Assembly (NCBI RefSeq): GCF_963576675.1
Contig: NC_088917.1
Span: 78,602,610 to 78,666,609, forward strand
DNA: 64,000 nucleotides
Origin: Euphorbia lathyris
Taxonomy: Eukaryota > Streptophyta > Magnoliopsida > Malpighiales > Euphorbiaceae
Direction of reading: 5' to 3'
The translations under genes and the position numbers were made by a program. Positions 22,339 to 34,379 of this stretch are shown in pieces. Below the pieces are notes generated by a model. It made no database searches, was not told the DNA's origin, and was given only the letters and a program-made list of their open reading frames with translations. Position 1 is the first letter of the stretch, and the number at the start of each line of letters is the position of its first letter.

Positions 22339-24383
22339 TGTTGGGGTTTAGTGTCCTATGGACAATTGTTCTAAGATACAAACTTAATGTAAATGAATTG
22401 TTCTTTATATCATTTGTTTAATGAGATATATGTTTTATAACTATATAAAGGCAATCCCTTTTAAGCACTAAATAAAGTCTAATAAAAGGAAATCCGTAAG
22501 TTTATTTAAAGTGATTATAAAGTGTTCATACAAGCATGAAGTGAGACAAAACTTTATAGTAAACTGATAAACTTAAAACCACCCCAAGTCAAGTGATATG
22601 TTTGGGATTGACATATCACTGTTGAGACTTGTATGTAACAATGTCTTCTGTCCGACAGAAAGCTGATCTCACAAGCTTCATATATACATATATCTGGACA
22701 GTTACATAGATCCGATGAAACGTTGTTCATTAGGATTGGGGATCCGATTTGAGATAACAGGATGGGTAGATTCATCCTTGTCACCTGTTCATCTCATTGC
22801 TATTAATAGGTATAACTAATCCTCAGACTTAAAGGAATATTAATTGGTATTCTGGATTACGGAATGTGATGCTTTGACTCTGGTGTAACACGATCCTTAA
22901 TAGAGATGACTCTGGGGTGTGAACAGTAGACGTTGGATTGAGCATTTATCACTCCCGATAAATGGGAGATACATCCATGGATCGCTTGTGGAAGACTCGA
23001 CTCTAAATCCTTGCAAGGTGATAACTTAAGAGTAAGAAATACAGATTTCACTTAACCTATCTTTTTGAGTTGACTCGGCCTATACAAGTAAAACGAACAT
23101 CTCGCTATATGTGACTTGACATCGCCCATAGTCATAAGATTCAGTTCAAGGATGTAGTTGATAAAGGATCGAATTATACTGTAACTAATACGGAAAGGTT
23201 AACGACAGAATCAACCTGTCTTCTTATAGCTCTGGGGGAATGATTACGGACTTGCTAATCACATACTCTGTACATCATTCCGTTATGCAAAGATTAAATA
23301 TAATTCTTTGAAAATTAATTTAATAACGTTGCATACGGCTAGAAGCAATAAGAACCTAATGGATCACACATAAGACTTGGAACCTAAAAGAGAGATAGAT
23401 GTTAATTAATTGATAGAAGCCCAATTGAGCTTAATAAGGCCTATGGACATAAGGGGGTCAAAATTCATGTAGTGATATACATGAATAATTAATTTGATTT
23501 TGTTAATCCTAATTAGATTAGGAATATGAATTAAATTAATTAAGAGATAATTAAGTTAGGAGTTTTAATTAGTTTAACATACTCCTATTATTATCCAATA
23601 AGGTTATTATTATTATCCTTAATATATTAGATATATAGTGAGATAATAATTAGGAATTCTATTCCGAATGGAATTCCTATTCAGTAACCTAATTCTATCC
23701 AACTAGGGATTAGATACAAGAGATTATAAATACCCCTTCCCTTGAGATTTTCGAAATCCAAGCAAGCCATAACCTACTTGTGATTTTTGAAATTCACCTA
23801 GTTCAAGAGAGAGAAAATTCGACACCCCTAGTTCGAGGACGAGATTTCTCTACGGCTTCGTTTGATCAATTGATTTTCATCTATTTCTTTTATCTTTGAT
23901 CTTGTGTTGATTAGTTAGAGGCAATCTACTTTGGTTGCTATTCAACGGTTGATTCCAAATTAATCCTCCCGTGTTTTATTTCGTGTTTGGGAACTCGAAG
24001 AAGAAAAACAAACAAAAGGTAGAAATTTGTTTTACTACTCCTACATCAAGTCAGTTCACGATTTCGCGGATTCCCGGAGATTGATCCGTCGGATCGTCGC
24101 GATTTTTGGACAGGAGCTTCTAGACATATTCTTCCACGTTTCCACCGAAGGGATTGTCGTTCGGAGGTCTGGAAGGTCTGTTTCGGATAGGGTCAGATTG
24201 GTAGACAGTTTCTATCTCTTTTGAAGTTGTGGGCACTTCGTTTGCAACGGTAGATAGAACTTCTAAAAGGTATTTCTTCTTATCCTTCTTTATATGAAAT
24301 AACGGTTAACGGATCTTGTGGTTTATGGAAATAGGTTAAAAAATTTATATTTCCGCTGCTATACCTTAGCCTAATTTCCAACA
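22339..24383 (+). repeat. Ang-1 5' LTR
   Basis: 2,045 bp, TGTTGGGG to TTCCAACA. TATA-like TATAAATACCCC near 23725. Near 22925 it lacks 38 bp present in the 3' LTR (30362-30399); the missing stretch is bounded by GTTGG direct repeats. Confidence 0.94.
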
Positions 24384-24384
24384 G

Positions 24385-24397
24385 TGGTATCAGAGCC
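24385..24397 (+). other. Ang-1 primer-binding site (tRNA-iMet)
   Basis: TGGTATCAGAGCC one base after the LTR; complementary to initiator Met tRNA. Confidence 0.94.
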
Positions 24398-26001
24398 ATC
24401 GTTAAATCCGTTATTTCATATATGAAAATTTAGAAGTTTTTCAATAGGATTGAACAAATATTTATAGTTAGGATTAATTAACAAATTGTTTTGATTAATT
24501 AATTCTAAGGATAAATAAGTTTTAATTAATTGTTAATTAAAATAGATTATGCGTATGTTCCTAATTATTTTGGTTGATAATCATGATAACGAAATCTATT
24601 AGTTTTATAGTTAGATTGATAAAATCAGTCTTATTAATTCTAAAGATAAAACAGAAATCTATAATAGTTTTTCCTATTTTCTTGAAAATTGTTTTAAAAC
24701 CGTTTTAGAATTGATATATATATATTTAAAATCGTTTTTATATTTAAATATATGTTTCAGCAATTGATAGTTTTCTGTTTTGATTATCGAATGAAAATTT
24801 GTTTAAAAGTTTGCTTTACCAATTTGTAAATCAAAATGTTAAATGAATTAAAATCAAAATAATTGGGCCGTGCATAATTAAAGTTTTGTATAGTTATATT
24901 AATCTAAAGATTAATATAAAAGATACGAAACTATTAGAAGTAAAATTGGATGAAAGTTAATTTGATATGTTAATGTGATTAACATAAATATTACATAAGA
25001 TAGTTATGTAATCAACCAATTAAATTTATTTAATTGAGTCTATGCATGTTTGGAGTTATGGACATATTTGGACCCTCTTTAGTCTTTTGGTATTTTTGAA
25101 ATAGGGTCTGCGAGTCCTGCCTTTCTACTATCTATTGTAATTTCTCCTCTCATCTGATTCCCTTCAATTCAATTGAAGTTTTCTTTAGTAGTATAGAAAT
25201 TAATATGTAATTTCAAGGCGCCATGGAGAAGACGGAGGACCTAAAGAGAAATATGTAATAGTTAGTATTTCCTTAGGTTTGCCCTTTTATTCCGTCTCTG
25301 GCTCGACGGAATAATTTAGATGATATGTCCATAACGCCAATGTATGTGAATGTATGTGTCTGTTGTATGCTAAAGCAAATCAAGACTAAGTTAGATTATG
25401 AGACCTAAAATAAAATCCCTCATTAAAAAGTTAAGTAAATAAACAAGTTATTAAAATCGGTTGCCCCTCCCTAATATTATAATTCAGCCGGCAGTGCTGA
25501 GGGCCTTTAGGTTGTTGAGTAAACTCAAGCTCGGGGTCCTTTCGGTAACACCTAAATTATCGAAAATCATTTTTCATGAATATGGGGTAATACTTAAATT
25601 AGATTATGATAATTGGATGAGTAAACTCATGTTGTCATAAACTAATAGGCAAGACGGTTGGGATTAATATGAATAGCATATTAGTTACTAATGTGGTTAG
25701 TAACCCAATAACCTAGGAATCACATTAAAGATGTGATTGATTACATGAATCTACCTAATGAATGAGACTAGCTTGTTGAGTAAACTCAAGGCAAAATCTC
25801 AGGAGTTAGGATCCTAGCTCACTAAAGGATTTGTGAAATTCTTCGAATTAATATAGAGGGCTATTAATTTGGCAAAATAGTGGGAGCAATCTAAAATAAA
25901 CTAAAAGGCCTATAAGTTTAGATTGATATACTTTAAGCAAATGAATGACATACGTTTACTCTTTCTCACTCTCAGGTTTAATTAAACCCACCCTTATAAT
26001 C
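24398..26001 (+). other. Ang-1 leader with three short palindromes
   Basis: 1.6 kb of non-coding leader before gag, AT-rich to about 25000. Three 14-base palindromes share the centre GAGTAAACTC: TTGAGT-AA-ACTCAA at 25515-25528 and 25776-25789, and ATGAGT-AA-ACTCAT at 25617-25630. Likely RNA structure or packaging region, by position only. Confidence 0.7.
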
Positions 26002-26792
26002 ATGACTAAAACCAATCTGCAAAACATTCTTACCGATAACAAATTGAATGGTTCAAACTTCACCGACTGGTTTCGTAACCTCAAATTTGTTTTGAAGTTC
26101 GATAAAAAATAGGGTATGTACTTGATACATTGATACCCCCTCTCCCTGCTGATGATGCTCCCATTGAGGAAATTGATGCTTACCAGAAGCATAAGGCTGA
26201 TGATGATCATGCCGGATGCATCATACTTGCATCGATGACACCGGAATTACAAAGGCAACATGAGGAAATGGATGCCTATTCCATCATCATGCACCTAAAG
26301 GAATTGTTTGGGAAACAAACCAGGTGCGAACGCTACGAGATATCCAAGTTGCTATATCGTAGTAGGATGCAAGAGGGCACATCTGTCATGACACATTGTG
26401 TCAAGATGATTGGCTACATTACCAAACTTTCTAGTATTGGATTTGCGATGGATAACGAATTAAGTATAGACTTAATTCTTCAATCCCTCCCAGAAAGTTA
26501 TTCACAGTTCATTATGAACTATCAGATGAATGACTTGCAAACCTCTCTTGAAGAGCTTGCAAATATGCTCAAGTCAGTTGAGCCCAATATAAAGAAAGAC
26601 AAAGCCATACCGGCTCTTGTCATTGAGGGATCAAAGAAAAGGAAAGGGAGCTATCCCAATCCTAATTATCCCAAGAAAGGTAAGAAAGATGTGCCCAACA
26701 AAACTAAGGGAAAGGAAGTGAAGAAGCCCAAAGGAGAGTGCCACTTCTGTGGTAAAGACGGGCATTGGAAAAGAAACTGTTGGTGTACCTAG
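26002..26792 (+). pseudogene. Ang-1 gag
   Basis: Starts MTKTNLQNILTDNKLNGSNF at ATG 26002, the usual copia gag start (LNGSNF.DW). An in-frame TAG after 36 codons and a frameshift follow. From 26130 the frame is clean: LKELFGKQTRCERYEISKLL, then LILQSLPESYSQFI (UBN2-type gag), a Lys-rich stretch, and one zinc knuckle CHFCGKDGHWKRNC, ending at TAG 26790-26792. Gag forms the particle that encloses the RNA. Confidence 0.9.
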
Positions 26793-26844
26793 CCTTCCTT
26801 AAAAGGGGAAGAAGCTGGGACTTCAACATCTGGTATGTTTTATA

Positions 26845-29751
26845 TTGAAATTTCACAGTCTGAATCTTTTGGTACTTGATACCGGATGCAGCCTGAGGAT
26901 ATTCCAGGAATATCTAGAAATATTATTTCTATTAGCCGCCTTGTTGACGACGGCTTTTCATATTTCAATAAAAGACAAACATTGCAAATTTTATAAAGAT
27001 TCGATCTTTTATTTTTCAGGAATTTCACAAAATGGGATTTATGTGTTAGATAACAAAATTCCTGCTTTTGCAATTGATACCAAAAGACATAAGCTAGATA
27101 ATTCAACTTACTTGTGGCATTGTCGTTTAGGCCATATAAACAAGAGACGCATGCTAAAGCTACATTCAGATGGGCTTATAGATCCAATCGATCCCGAATC
27201 ATTGGAAACATGCGAATCATGTTTAAAAGGTAAAATGACAAAGACACCCTTTAGCAATAAAGGTGAGCGTGTATCAGACACTCTAGGACTCATTCATTCA
27301 GATGTATGTGGTCCTATGTCAGTCCAAGCAAGAGGAGGATTCAGATTCTTCATAAGCTTCATAGATGACCATACCCAATATGGTTACATCTACTTGATGA
27401 AGCACAAGTCAGAAGCTTTTGAGAAATTCAAATGCTTCAAGAATGAAGTAGAAAATCAATTAGGAAAGAAAATAAAGACACTTCGATCTGATCAAGGTGG
27501 CGAATATCTTTCAGATGATTTTCTGAATTATCTAACTGAATGTGGGATATGCTCACAATGGACACCTCCCTATACATCACAACACAACGGTGTGTCCGAG
27601 AGGAGAAACCGTACCCTATTAGTTATGGTACGATCCATGATGAGCATGGCCTTACTTCCAAAGACGTTCTGGGGCTATGCCTTAGAAACTGCCATCTTCA
27701 CCCTAAATCGAGTACCAACTAAATCCGTTAGTTCCACACCATATGAATTGTTCGTTGGTAGGAAACCCGTGTTTTCATTTATGAGAGTATGGGGTTGTTC
27801 AGCCTTTGTCAAACGCATTGCATCCGACAAACTAGATTTGAAATCTGATAAATGTTTCTTCATTGGATACCCTAAGGAAACTATGGGATATTACTTCTAT
27901 CATCTAGATGATCAGAAAGTAATCGTATCCAAGCACGCAACCTTCTTAGAGAAAGAGTTTCTCGAAGAAACACAAAAGGGAAGCATGATTGAACTTGACG
28001 AAGTTCGAGAAGAAGAAACACCGACTGAAACAACAGAGGCGGTTGAGGTACCCAAAGGAGTCCCATTAGATGAGACTCTAGTGCCACCTATTCGTAGATC
28101 ACAAAGAGTTCGTGAACTCCCAGTTAGATATGATTTTCTAGTGGGAGATGATAATGAGGTTCCCGTGTTAGACGACGAACCCGAAAACTACGAAGAGGCT
28201 CTTACTAGTCCAGATTCTAAAGCATGGCTTGAGGCCATGGATTCTGAAATGGATTCCATGTATACTAACCAAGTGTGGACTTTGGTTGATCCACCCGAAG
28301 GGATAATACCCATTGGGTGCAGGTGGATCTTCAAAAAGAAGACAGACATGGATGGAAAGGTTAGCACCTACAAAGCTAGGTTAGTAGCGAAACGATATCA
28401 TCAGAAGCAAGGAATTGATTATGACGAAACTTTCTCTCCTGTGGCTATGTCCAAATCAATCATAATCATGCTTGCAATTTCCGCTCACTACGATTATGAG
28501 ATTTGGCAAATGGATGTGAAAACAACTTTCCTAAACGAAAACCTGCTTAAGGATGTATATATGATGCAGCCTGAAGGTTTCATATCGAAGGATGCAAATA
28601 AAGTTTGCAAACTTCAGAGATCCATTTATGGACTCAAGCAAGCATCTATAAGCTGGAATAAGCGTTTTGACGAAACCATAAAACAATTTGGTTTTGAACA
28701 AAATTGCGAAGAAGCTTGCATTTACAAGAAACCAAGTGGGAGCTCTATAGCATTTCTCATACTATATGTGGACGATATATTATTAATGGGAAATGACGTT
28801 GCTCTCTTACAGTCAGTGAAAGTATGGTTATCTGGTAACTTCTCAATGAAAGACCTTGGTGAAGCAGCTTATATACTTGGTATAAAGATCTATAGAGATA
28901 GATCGAGAAGACTGCTTAGTCTTTCACATGCTACATACATTGAAAAGGTGCTAAATCGGTTTAGCATGCTTGAATCAAAACGAGGTAACTTACCCATGTT
29001 ACATGGAGTAAAGTTAAACAATCATCAATGTCCTAAAACCGATGATGATAAACGACGCATGGCTGTAGTCCCGTACGCCAGCGCAATCGGTTCGATTATG
29101 TATGCTATGCTATGCACTAGACCTGACGTAGCGTTCGCGTTATCTGTAACGAGTCGTTACCAAGGGAATCCGGGAGACGAGCATTGGATTGCCGTCAAGA
29201 ACATTCTTAAGTACTTGAGAAGAACTAAAGATATGTTCCTAGTGTACGGAGAAGGTGATCTGAAAATAGAAGGATTTTCAGACGCAAGTCATCTCACAGA
29301 TGAGAATGATTATAAATCCCAATCAGGATAGCTGTTTATCTTGAATGGGGGCGCGGTCAGTTGGAAGAGTTCCAAGCAGGGAAGCGTAGCTTTCTCTACG
29401 ACCGAGTCAGAGTATATCGCAGCTGCGGAAGCAGCAAAGGAAGCGGTTTGGATTAGAAAGTTCATTACAAAACTAGGTGTGGTGCCTGACATTGTCAATC
29501 CCATTACACTGTACTGTGATAACAATGGAGCCATTGCGCAAGCAAATGAACCACGGTCTCATAATGCATCCAAGCATTACCTTAAGCGATACCACATCAT
29601 TAGAGAGATTGTGGCTAGAGGAGATGTGAGAATAGAAAGAGTACCTATAGAGGACAACGTTGCAGATCCGTTGACAAAGCCTTTAACCCAGAGAATACAT
29701 GATCGTCATTTAACTTCTACTGGGATAAGTTTTAGAAACAATTGGCTTTAG
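26845..29751 (+). pseudogene. Ang-1 pol (protease, integrase, RT, RNase H)
   Basis: 828 codons, a TAG at 29329-29331, then 136 more codons (29341-29751) in another part of RNase H. Domains: protease remnant LDTGC (residues 11-15), the region after it shortened; pre-integrase H92, H97, C123, C126; integrase triad D153, D216, E252 with 35 residues between D and E; RT with WQMDVKTTFLN and catalytic YVDD at 641-644; RNase H TTESEYIAAAEAAKEAVWI and YCDNNGAIAQ. The gag-pol link carries a frameshift near 26800-26850. Apart from that and the TAG the polyprotein is well preserved, in keeping with a recent insertion. Confidence 0.93.
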
Positions 29752-29765
29752 TCCAAGTGGGAGTA
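29752..29765 (+). other. Ang-1 polypurine tract
   Basis: CCAAGTGGGAGTA directly before the 3' LTR, the usual plus-strand primer of this copia group. Confidence 0.88.
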
Positions 29766-31848
29766 TGTTGGGGTTTAATGTCCTATAGACAATTGTTCTA
29801 GGATACAAACTTAATGTAAATGAATTGTTCTTTATATCATTTGTTTAATGAGATATATGTTTTATAACTATATAAAGGCAATCCCTTTTAAGCACTAAAT
29901 AAAGTCTAATAAAAGGAAATCCGTAAGTTTATTTAAAGTGATTATAAAGTGTTCATACAAGCATGAAGTGAGACAAAACTTTATAGTAAACTGATAAACT
30001 TAAAACCACCCCAAGTCAAGTGATATGTTTGGGATTGACATATCACTGTTGAGACTTGTATGTAACAATGTCTTCTGTCCGACAGAAAGCTGATCTCACA
30101 AGCTTCATATATACAGATATCTGGACAGTTACATAGATCCGATGAAACGTTGTTCATTAGGATTGGGGATCCGATTTGAGATAACAGGATGGGTAGATTC
30201 ATCCTTGTCACCTGTTCATCTCATTGGTATTAATAGGTATAACTAATCCTCAGACTCAAAGGAATATTAATTGGTATTCTGGATTACGAAATGTGATGCT
30301 TTGACTCTGGTGTAACACGATCCTTAACAGAGATGACTCTGGGGTGTGAACAGTAGACGTTGGGTATCACAGGAAGTAATTGCGGAGTCGTTATATGTTG
30401 GATTGAGCATTTATCACTCCCGATAAATGGGAGATACATCCATGGATCGCTTGTGGAAGACTCGACTCTAAATCCTTACAAGGTGATAGCTTAAGAGTAA
30501 GAAATACAGATTTCACATAACCTATCTTTTTGAGTTGACTCGGCCTATACAAGTAAAACGAACGTCTCGCTATATGTGACTTGACATCACCCATAGTCAT
30601 AAGATTCAGTTCAAGGATGTAGTTGATAAAGGATCGAATTATACTGTAACTAATACGGAAAGGTTAACGACAGAATCAACCTGTCTTCTTATAGCTCTGG
30701 GGGAATGATTACGGACTTGCTAATCACATACTTTGTATATCATTTCGTTATGCAAAGATTAAATATAATTCTTTGAAAATTAATTTAATAACGTTGCATA
30801 CGGCTAGAAGCAATAAGAACCTAATGGATCACACATAAGACTTGGAACCTAAAAGAGAGATAAATGTTAATTAATTGATAGAAGCCCAATTGAGCCCAAT
30901 AAGGCCTATGGACATAAAGGGGTCGAAATTCATGTAGTGATATACATGAATAATTAATTTGATTTTGTTAATCCTAATTAGATTAGGAATATGAATTAAA
31001 TTAATTAAGAGATAATTAAGTTAGGAGTTTTAATTAGTTTAACATACTCCTATTATTATCCAATAAGGTTATTATTATTATCCTTAATATATTAGATATA
31101 TAGTGAGATAATAATTAGGAATTCTATTCCGAATGGAATTCCTATTCAGTAACCTAATTCTATCCAACTAGGGATTAGATACAAGAGATTATAAATACCC
31201 CTTCCCTTGAGATTTTCGAAATCCAACCAAGCCATAACCTACTTGTGATTTTTGAAATTCACCTAGTTCAAGAGAGAGAAAATTCGACACCCCTAGTTCG
31301 AGGACGAGATTTCTCTACGGCTTCGTTTGATCAATTGATTTTCATCTATTTCTTTTATCTTTGATCTTGTGTTGATTAGTTAGAGGCAATCTACTTTGGT
31401 TGCTATTCAACGGTTGATTCCAAATTAATCCTCCCGTGTTTTATTTCGTGTTTGGGAACTCGAAGAAGAAAAACAAACAAAAGGTAGAAATTTGTTTTAC
31501 TACTCCTACATCAAGTCAGTTCACGATTTCGCGGATTCCCGGAGATTGATCCGTCGGATCGTCGCGATTTTTGGACAGGAGCTTCTAGACATATTCTTCC
31601 ACGTTTCCACCGAAGGGATTGTCGTTCGGAGGTCTGGAAGGTCTGTTTCGGATAGGGTCAGATTGGTAGACAGTTTCTATCTCTTTTGAAGTTGTGGGCA
31701 CTTCGTTTGCAACGGTAGATAGAACTTCTAAAAGGTATTTCTTCTTATCCTTCTTTATATGAAATAACGGTTGACGGATCTTGTGGTTTATGGAAATAGG
31801 TTAAAAAATTTATATTTCCGCTGCTATACCTTAGCCTAATTTCCAACA
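29766..31848 (+). repeat. Ang-1 3' LTR
   Basis: 2,083 bp, TGTTGGGG to TTCCAACA. Includes the 38-bp segment (about 30362-30399) missing from the 5' LTR. The right flank is the second ATATA. Confidence 0.94.
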
Positions 31849-31853
31849 ATATA

Positions 31854-32088
31854 TAAGTCAGAGGGTATAATTTAATATTTGTATCATATGTAAAGTAATG
31901 GGTTTTGTTTGTTTATATGTTTGGTGAATTTAATAATGAGTTTTGCTTGTTTATATGTTTGGTGAATTTATTAATAGGTTTGGTTTGTTTATATGTTTGG
32001 TGAATTTATTAATAAGTTTGGTTTGTTTCTTTGTTGAATGTATTAATTGCATTGCATATAAATAAATGTTTATTTATTCTAATGCAGA
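31854..32088 (+). repeat. MULE-1 intron with about four 38-bp tandem repeats
   Basis: Non-coding. From about 31902 to 32036 a unit containing GTTTGTTTATATGTTTGGTG is repeated three times exactly and once degenerate. Ends in a good acceptor (TCTAATGCAG, 32088), so this is the 3' end of an intron that Ang-1 enlarged. Confidence 0.7.
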
Positions 32089-32877
32089 TCCTGAAGATGG
32101 ATACTTTTCTATCATTTTACATTACAATGGCAGAATGTATAGGAATGGGTATGTTGGGGGTGATAGACTATCACTGGGATACACTCTCTCTGGTGGGAAT
32201 ATTTGCTAAAGTTGTTAATTTAGATTGTACTGGCACATTCCAATATTACTGGAAGCAATTTGACGAGCACATTAGCAATAGTTTGAAACATCTAGGAAAT
32301 GACGATGATGTATATGAAATGGCACTAGCTGGTGTTGAATGTGGTGGGTAGATGTATATGTGAAGCCATTGACTGAAGAGGATATTTTTATAGAGGAAGA
32401 TGAATTCGTGCATAGCGCAGTTGTGATAGAAGAAATTGATGAAGCAACAAACCTTAACTCTCTTGTTGGAACGCGGGATAAAGGTAAGAAGAAAGTGGCA
32501 AGGGGTGTTTTATGCCTTGAGTATGGAGAATCTCGTGGTGCGGGTATTGCTAGTATAGGAGAATCTAATGGGTAGGGATTGGTAATATGGGAGTGAGTGA
32601 AGGTGTGGGGACTGATAAGATAGGAGAAGAGGGTCTTGGGATTGATAACATAGCAAAAGAGAGTTTTGGGATTGAGACCATGCCAGAAGGAGGTGTGACT
32701 GAAGTTGGTGTTTATCACAATGTAGGGGATAATGTTGGGTATATGGGAGGTAGTGAAGCAGAAGATGTTAGTGTACATATGGGAGGAGATGATGCTGATT
32801 ATGTTGATAATGTTATGCCAGAAGATGAAGCAGAAGTAAATGGTGGATATATAGGAGGGGCTGAAGATGAAGGTGGG
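32089..32877 (+). pseudogene. MULE-1 transposase, N-terminal exon part (PB1-like domain)
   Basis: The translation needs two frame changes. It begins FSIILHYNGRMYRNGYVGGD in one frame, continues TGTFQYYWKQFDEHISNSLK and HLGNDDDVYEMALAGVECG in a second, and WVDVYVKPLTEED in a third. This pattern matches the PB1-like N-terminal domain of plant MULE transposases (family recalled, not searched). An acidic, Gly-rich stretch (MGGSEAEDVSVHMGGDDADY) follows until Tat-1 interrupts it at 32878. The frameshifts and a stop near 32575 show it is a pseudogene. Confidence 0.75.
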
Positions 32878-33579
32878 TGATAACTTGGGAAAAATCCTTG
32901 ATCGGAGCACTTCCCTGTGAGGTGCCGTTGGGATCGGCCGGGGACACTCCGATGCCAAAGTCAGTAATATTTCTGAGAATAAACTGTAATCACAAAGTAG
33001 GGCTAGAATAATGTGTCCCTTTGATCCTAGGAAGCTGGGGTATTTATATAGGTTTCTGTAACCTTCAGCATTAATGGGAAGCAGGTGAAGAGTTGTGTCA
33101 TTACTCATCTTTGATTGCTATCAATTCTCCATTAATCCCAGCATTTATCATTGAAACCCTCAGAGTTGAGGTATTCGAACAGTCAAGCCTTTATTCCCCT
33201 TTAATGGCTATTAATTGCCATTTAATTGTATTTATTCCCATTCATGGATGGTAATAAAGGCGCCTTTTGGTATTCTTAGATCCGTCAAGGCGTATGTACG
33301 CTCTCCTTGAGAGCTATGGCGGATCTCCATTACTCGCTCTCGTCGGGCGTATCTCGTTATGGCGTATCTCGCTATGGTCCACGTGGTGTGGCGTAATGCT
33401 AGAAACTCCTTCTTTTTCTCCATTATTTGCATATTTACCACTGTATGAATCCTGCAATATTTGTCATTAATTCCATATTAATCATGCATAAATATCTCTT
33501 TTAGAAGGAATAATGGTTTGCCATTATTTCTATTAATTTTCCCTTATTCCTTATTCAAGAATAATTTGGGTTGTTATCA
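32878..33579 (-). repeat. Tat-1 3' LTR
   Basis: 702 bp, with 7-bp inverted ends TGATAAC/GTTATCA. A minus-strand TATATAAATACC lies near 33045-33055. The left flank is GTGGG of the MULE transposase gene. Confidence 0.93.
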
Positions 33580-33593
33580 GAAGCCCCCCTAAA
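33580..33593 (-). other. Tat-1 polypurine tract
   Basis: Minus-strand TTTAGGGGGGCTTC next to the LTR; this fixes the element's orientation. Confidence 0.8.
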
Positions 33594-34101
33594 GGTATAA
33601 AAAGCTCTTTAGGGCTGTCTAAATGGTGTTTTATTTTTCTATCTTGGAGGAAAGTGGACCCGCCCTAGATGGGGGATCATATATGGAAATGATGCACCTT
33701 TTGGGGCTTCCTTATGCGGGATCTTATGAACAAGCTCCGCCTTATGTGGGATCATATATGGATATGATGCACTTTTAGGGGCTTTTGCTTCCTTGTGGAT
33801 AGGTGGCCAACCGTATCCATTGTTATCCTCTAGGGGCTTTTTGAGAGTTATATTTCCTTTAGAAAGGGAATAACCCGCCCTTTATGGGACCATTTGTTCC
33901 TACCGCATAGGATTATGATTCGCCTTAAGGGACTTCTTTTCTTTAGTTCTGCCATATTGAGGAGAATGACCCGCCCTTAGGGATCAGTAAGAATGATCAG
34001 CCATTTAGGGACTTTTGTGCATTTTGTGGGGGCGTTTTGGCACTCTAGGCATTGCCTTTTTAGCCTTTACTCATTTTCCAAAGTGTTTTTACTTTGCATT
34101 T
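33594..34101 (-). repeat. Tat-1 3' non-coding region with direct repeats
   Basis: No gene. A roughly 37-bp unit (GGGATCATATATGG..ATGATGCAC.TTT..GGGGCTT) occurs at about 33685 and 33749. CCGCCCT..A.GGG phrases recur through the region. Confidence 0.6.
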
Positions 34102-34305
34102 GTGAAGGCGAGACTTCATTGCTTTTGATGAAGACGATGCTTCATTGCTTGGATGAAGACGAGGCTTCATTGTTTGGAGATGAAGACGAGGCTTCATTAT
34201 TTGGAGATGAAGACGAGGCTTCATTACTTAGAGATGAAGACGAGGCTTCATTACTTGGAGATGAAGACGAGGCTTCATTATTTTGATGATGAAGACGAGG
34301 CTTCA
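34102..34305. repeat. 27-bp minisatellite, eight copies, each with a hairpin core
   Basis: Core TGAAGACGAGGCTTCA at 34102, 34129, 34154, 34181, 34208, 34235, 34262 and 34290 (first two diverged). Spacing is 27 bp for most. Arms TGAAG/CTTCA pair across six bases. The plus strand reads DEDEASL repeated, but no start or wider frame supports a protein. Confidence 0.9.
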
Positions 34306-34379
34306 TTAGTTGGATGAACCCTTTGCTTTCCAGAACTATTTAGTAATTTTCTAGAATCTGGTTTAGGATTTCTCTGATT

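Larger units (their letters stand above)
22339..31848 (+). mobile_element. Ang-1: Angela/Tork-like Ty1/copia retrotransposon
   Basis: Complete plus-strand element of 9.5 kb. LTRs 22339-24383 and 29766-31848; target duplication ATATA at 22334-22338 and 31849-31853. tRNA-iMet primer site, 1.6-kb leader, gag, pol and a polypurine tract are in order. The RT/RNase H text (LFILNGGAVSWKSSKQ, EYIAAAEAAKEAVWI, TKPL) points to the Tork/Angela side of copia; lineage not tested by phylogeny. LTRs differ at about 24 positions by eye (near 1.2%) plus one 38-bp deletion in the 5' LTR. Stops and frameshifts in gag and pol make it defective. Confidence 0.93.

Noticed and set aside
24027..24224. 65-codon ORF in the Ang-1 LTR (also at 31492-31689)
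   Set aside because: Identical in both LTRs because they are copies, short, and no recognised domain; the inverse appears in the solo LTR with changes.
32272..33108. 278-codon minus-strand ORF
   Set aside because: It crosses the MULE/Tat-1 junction and the antisense strand of the transposase acidic repeat, with no domain.
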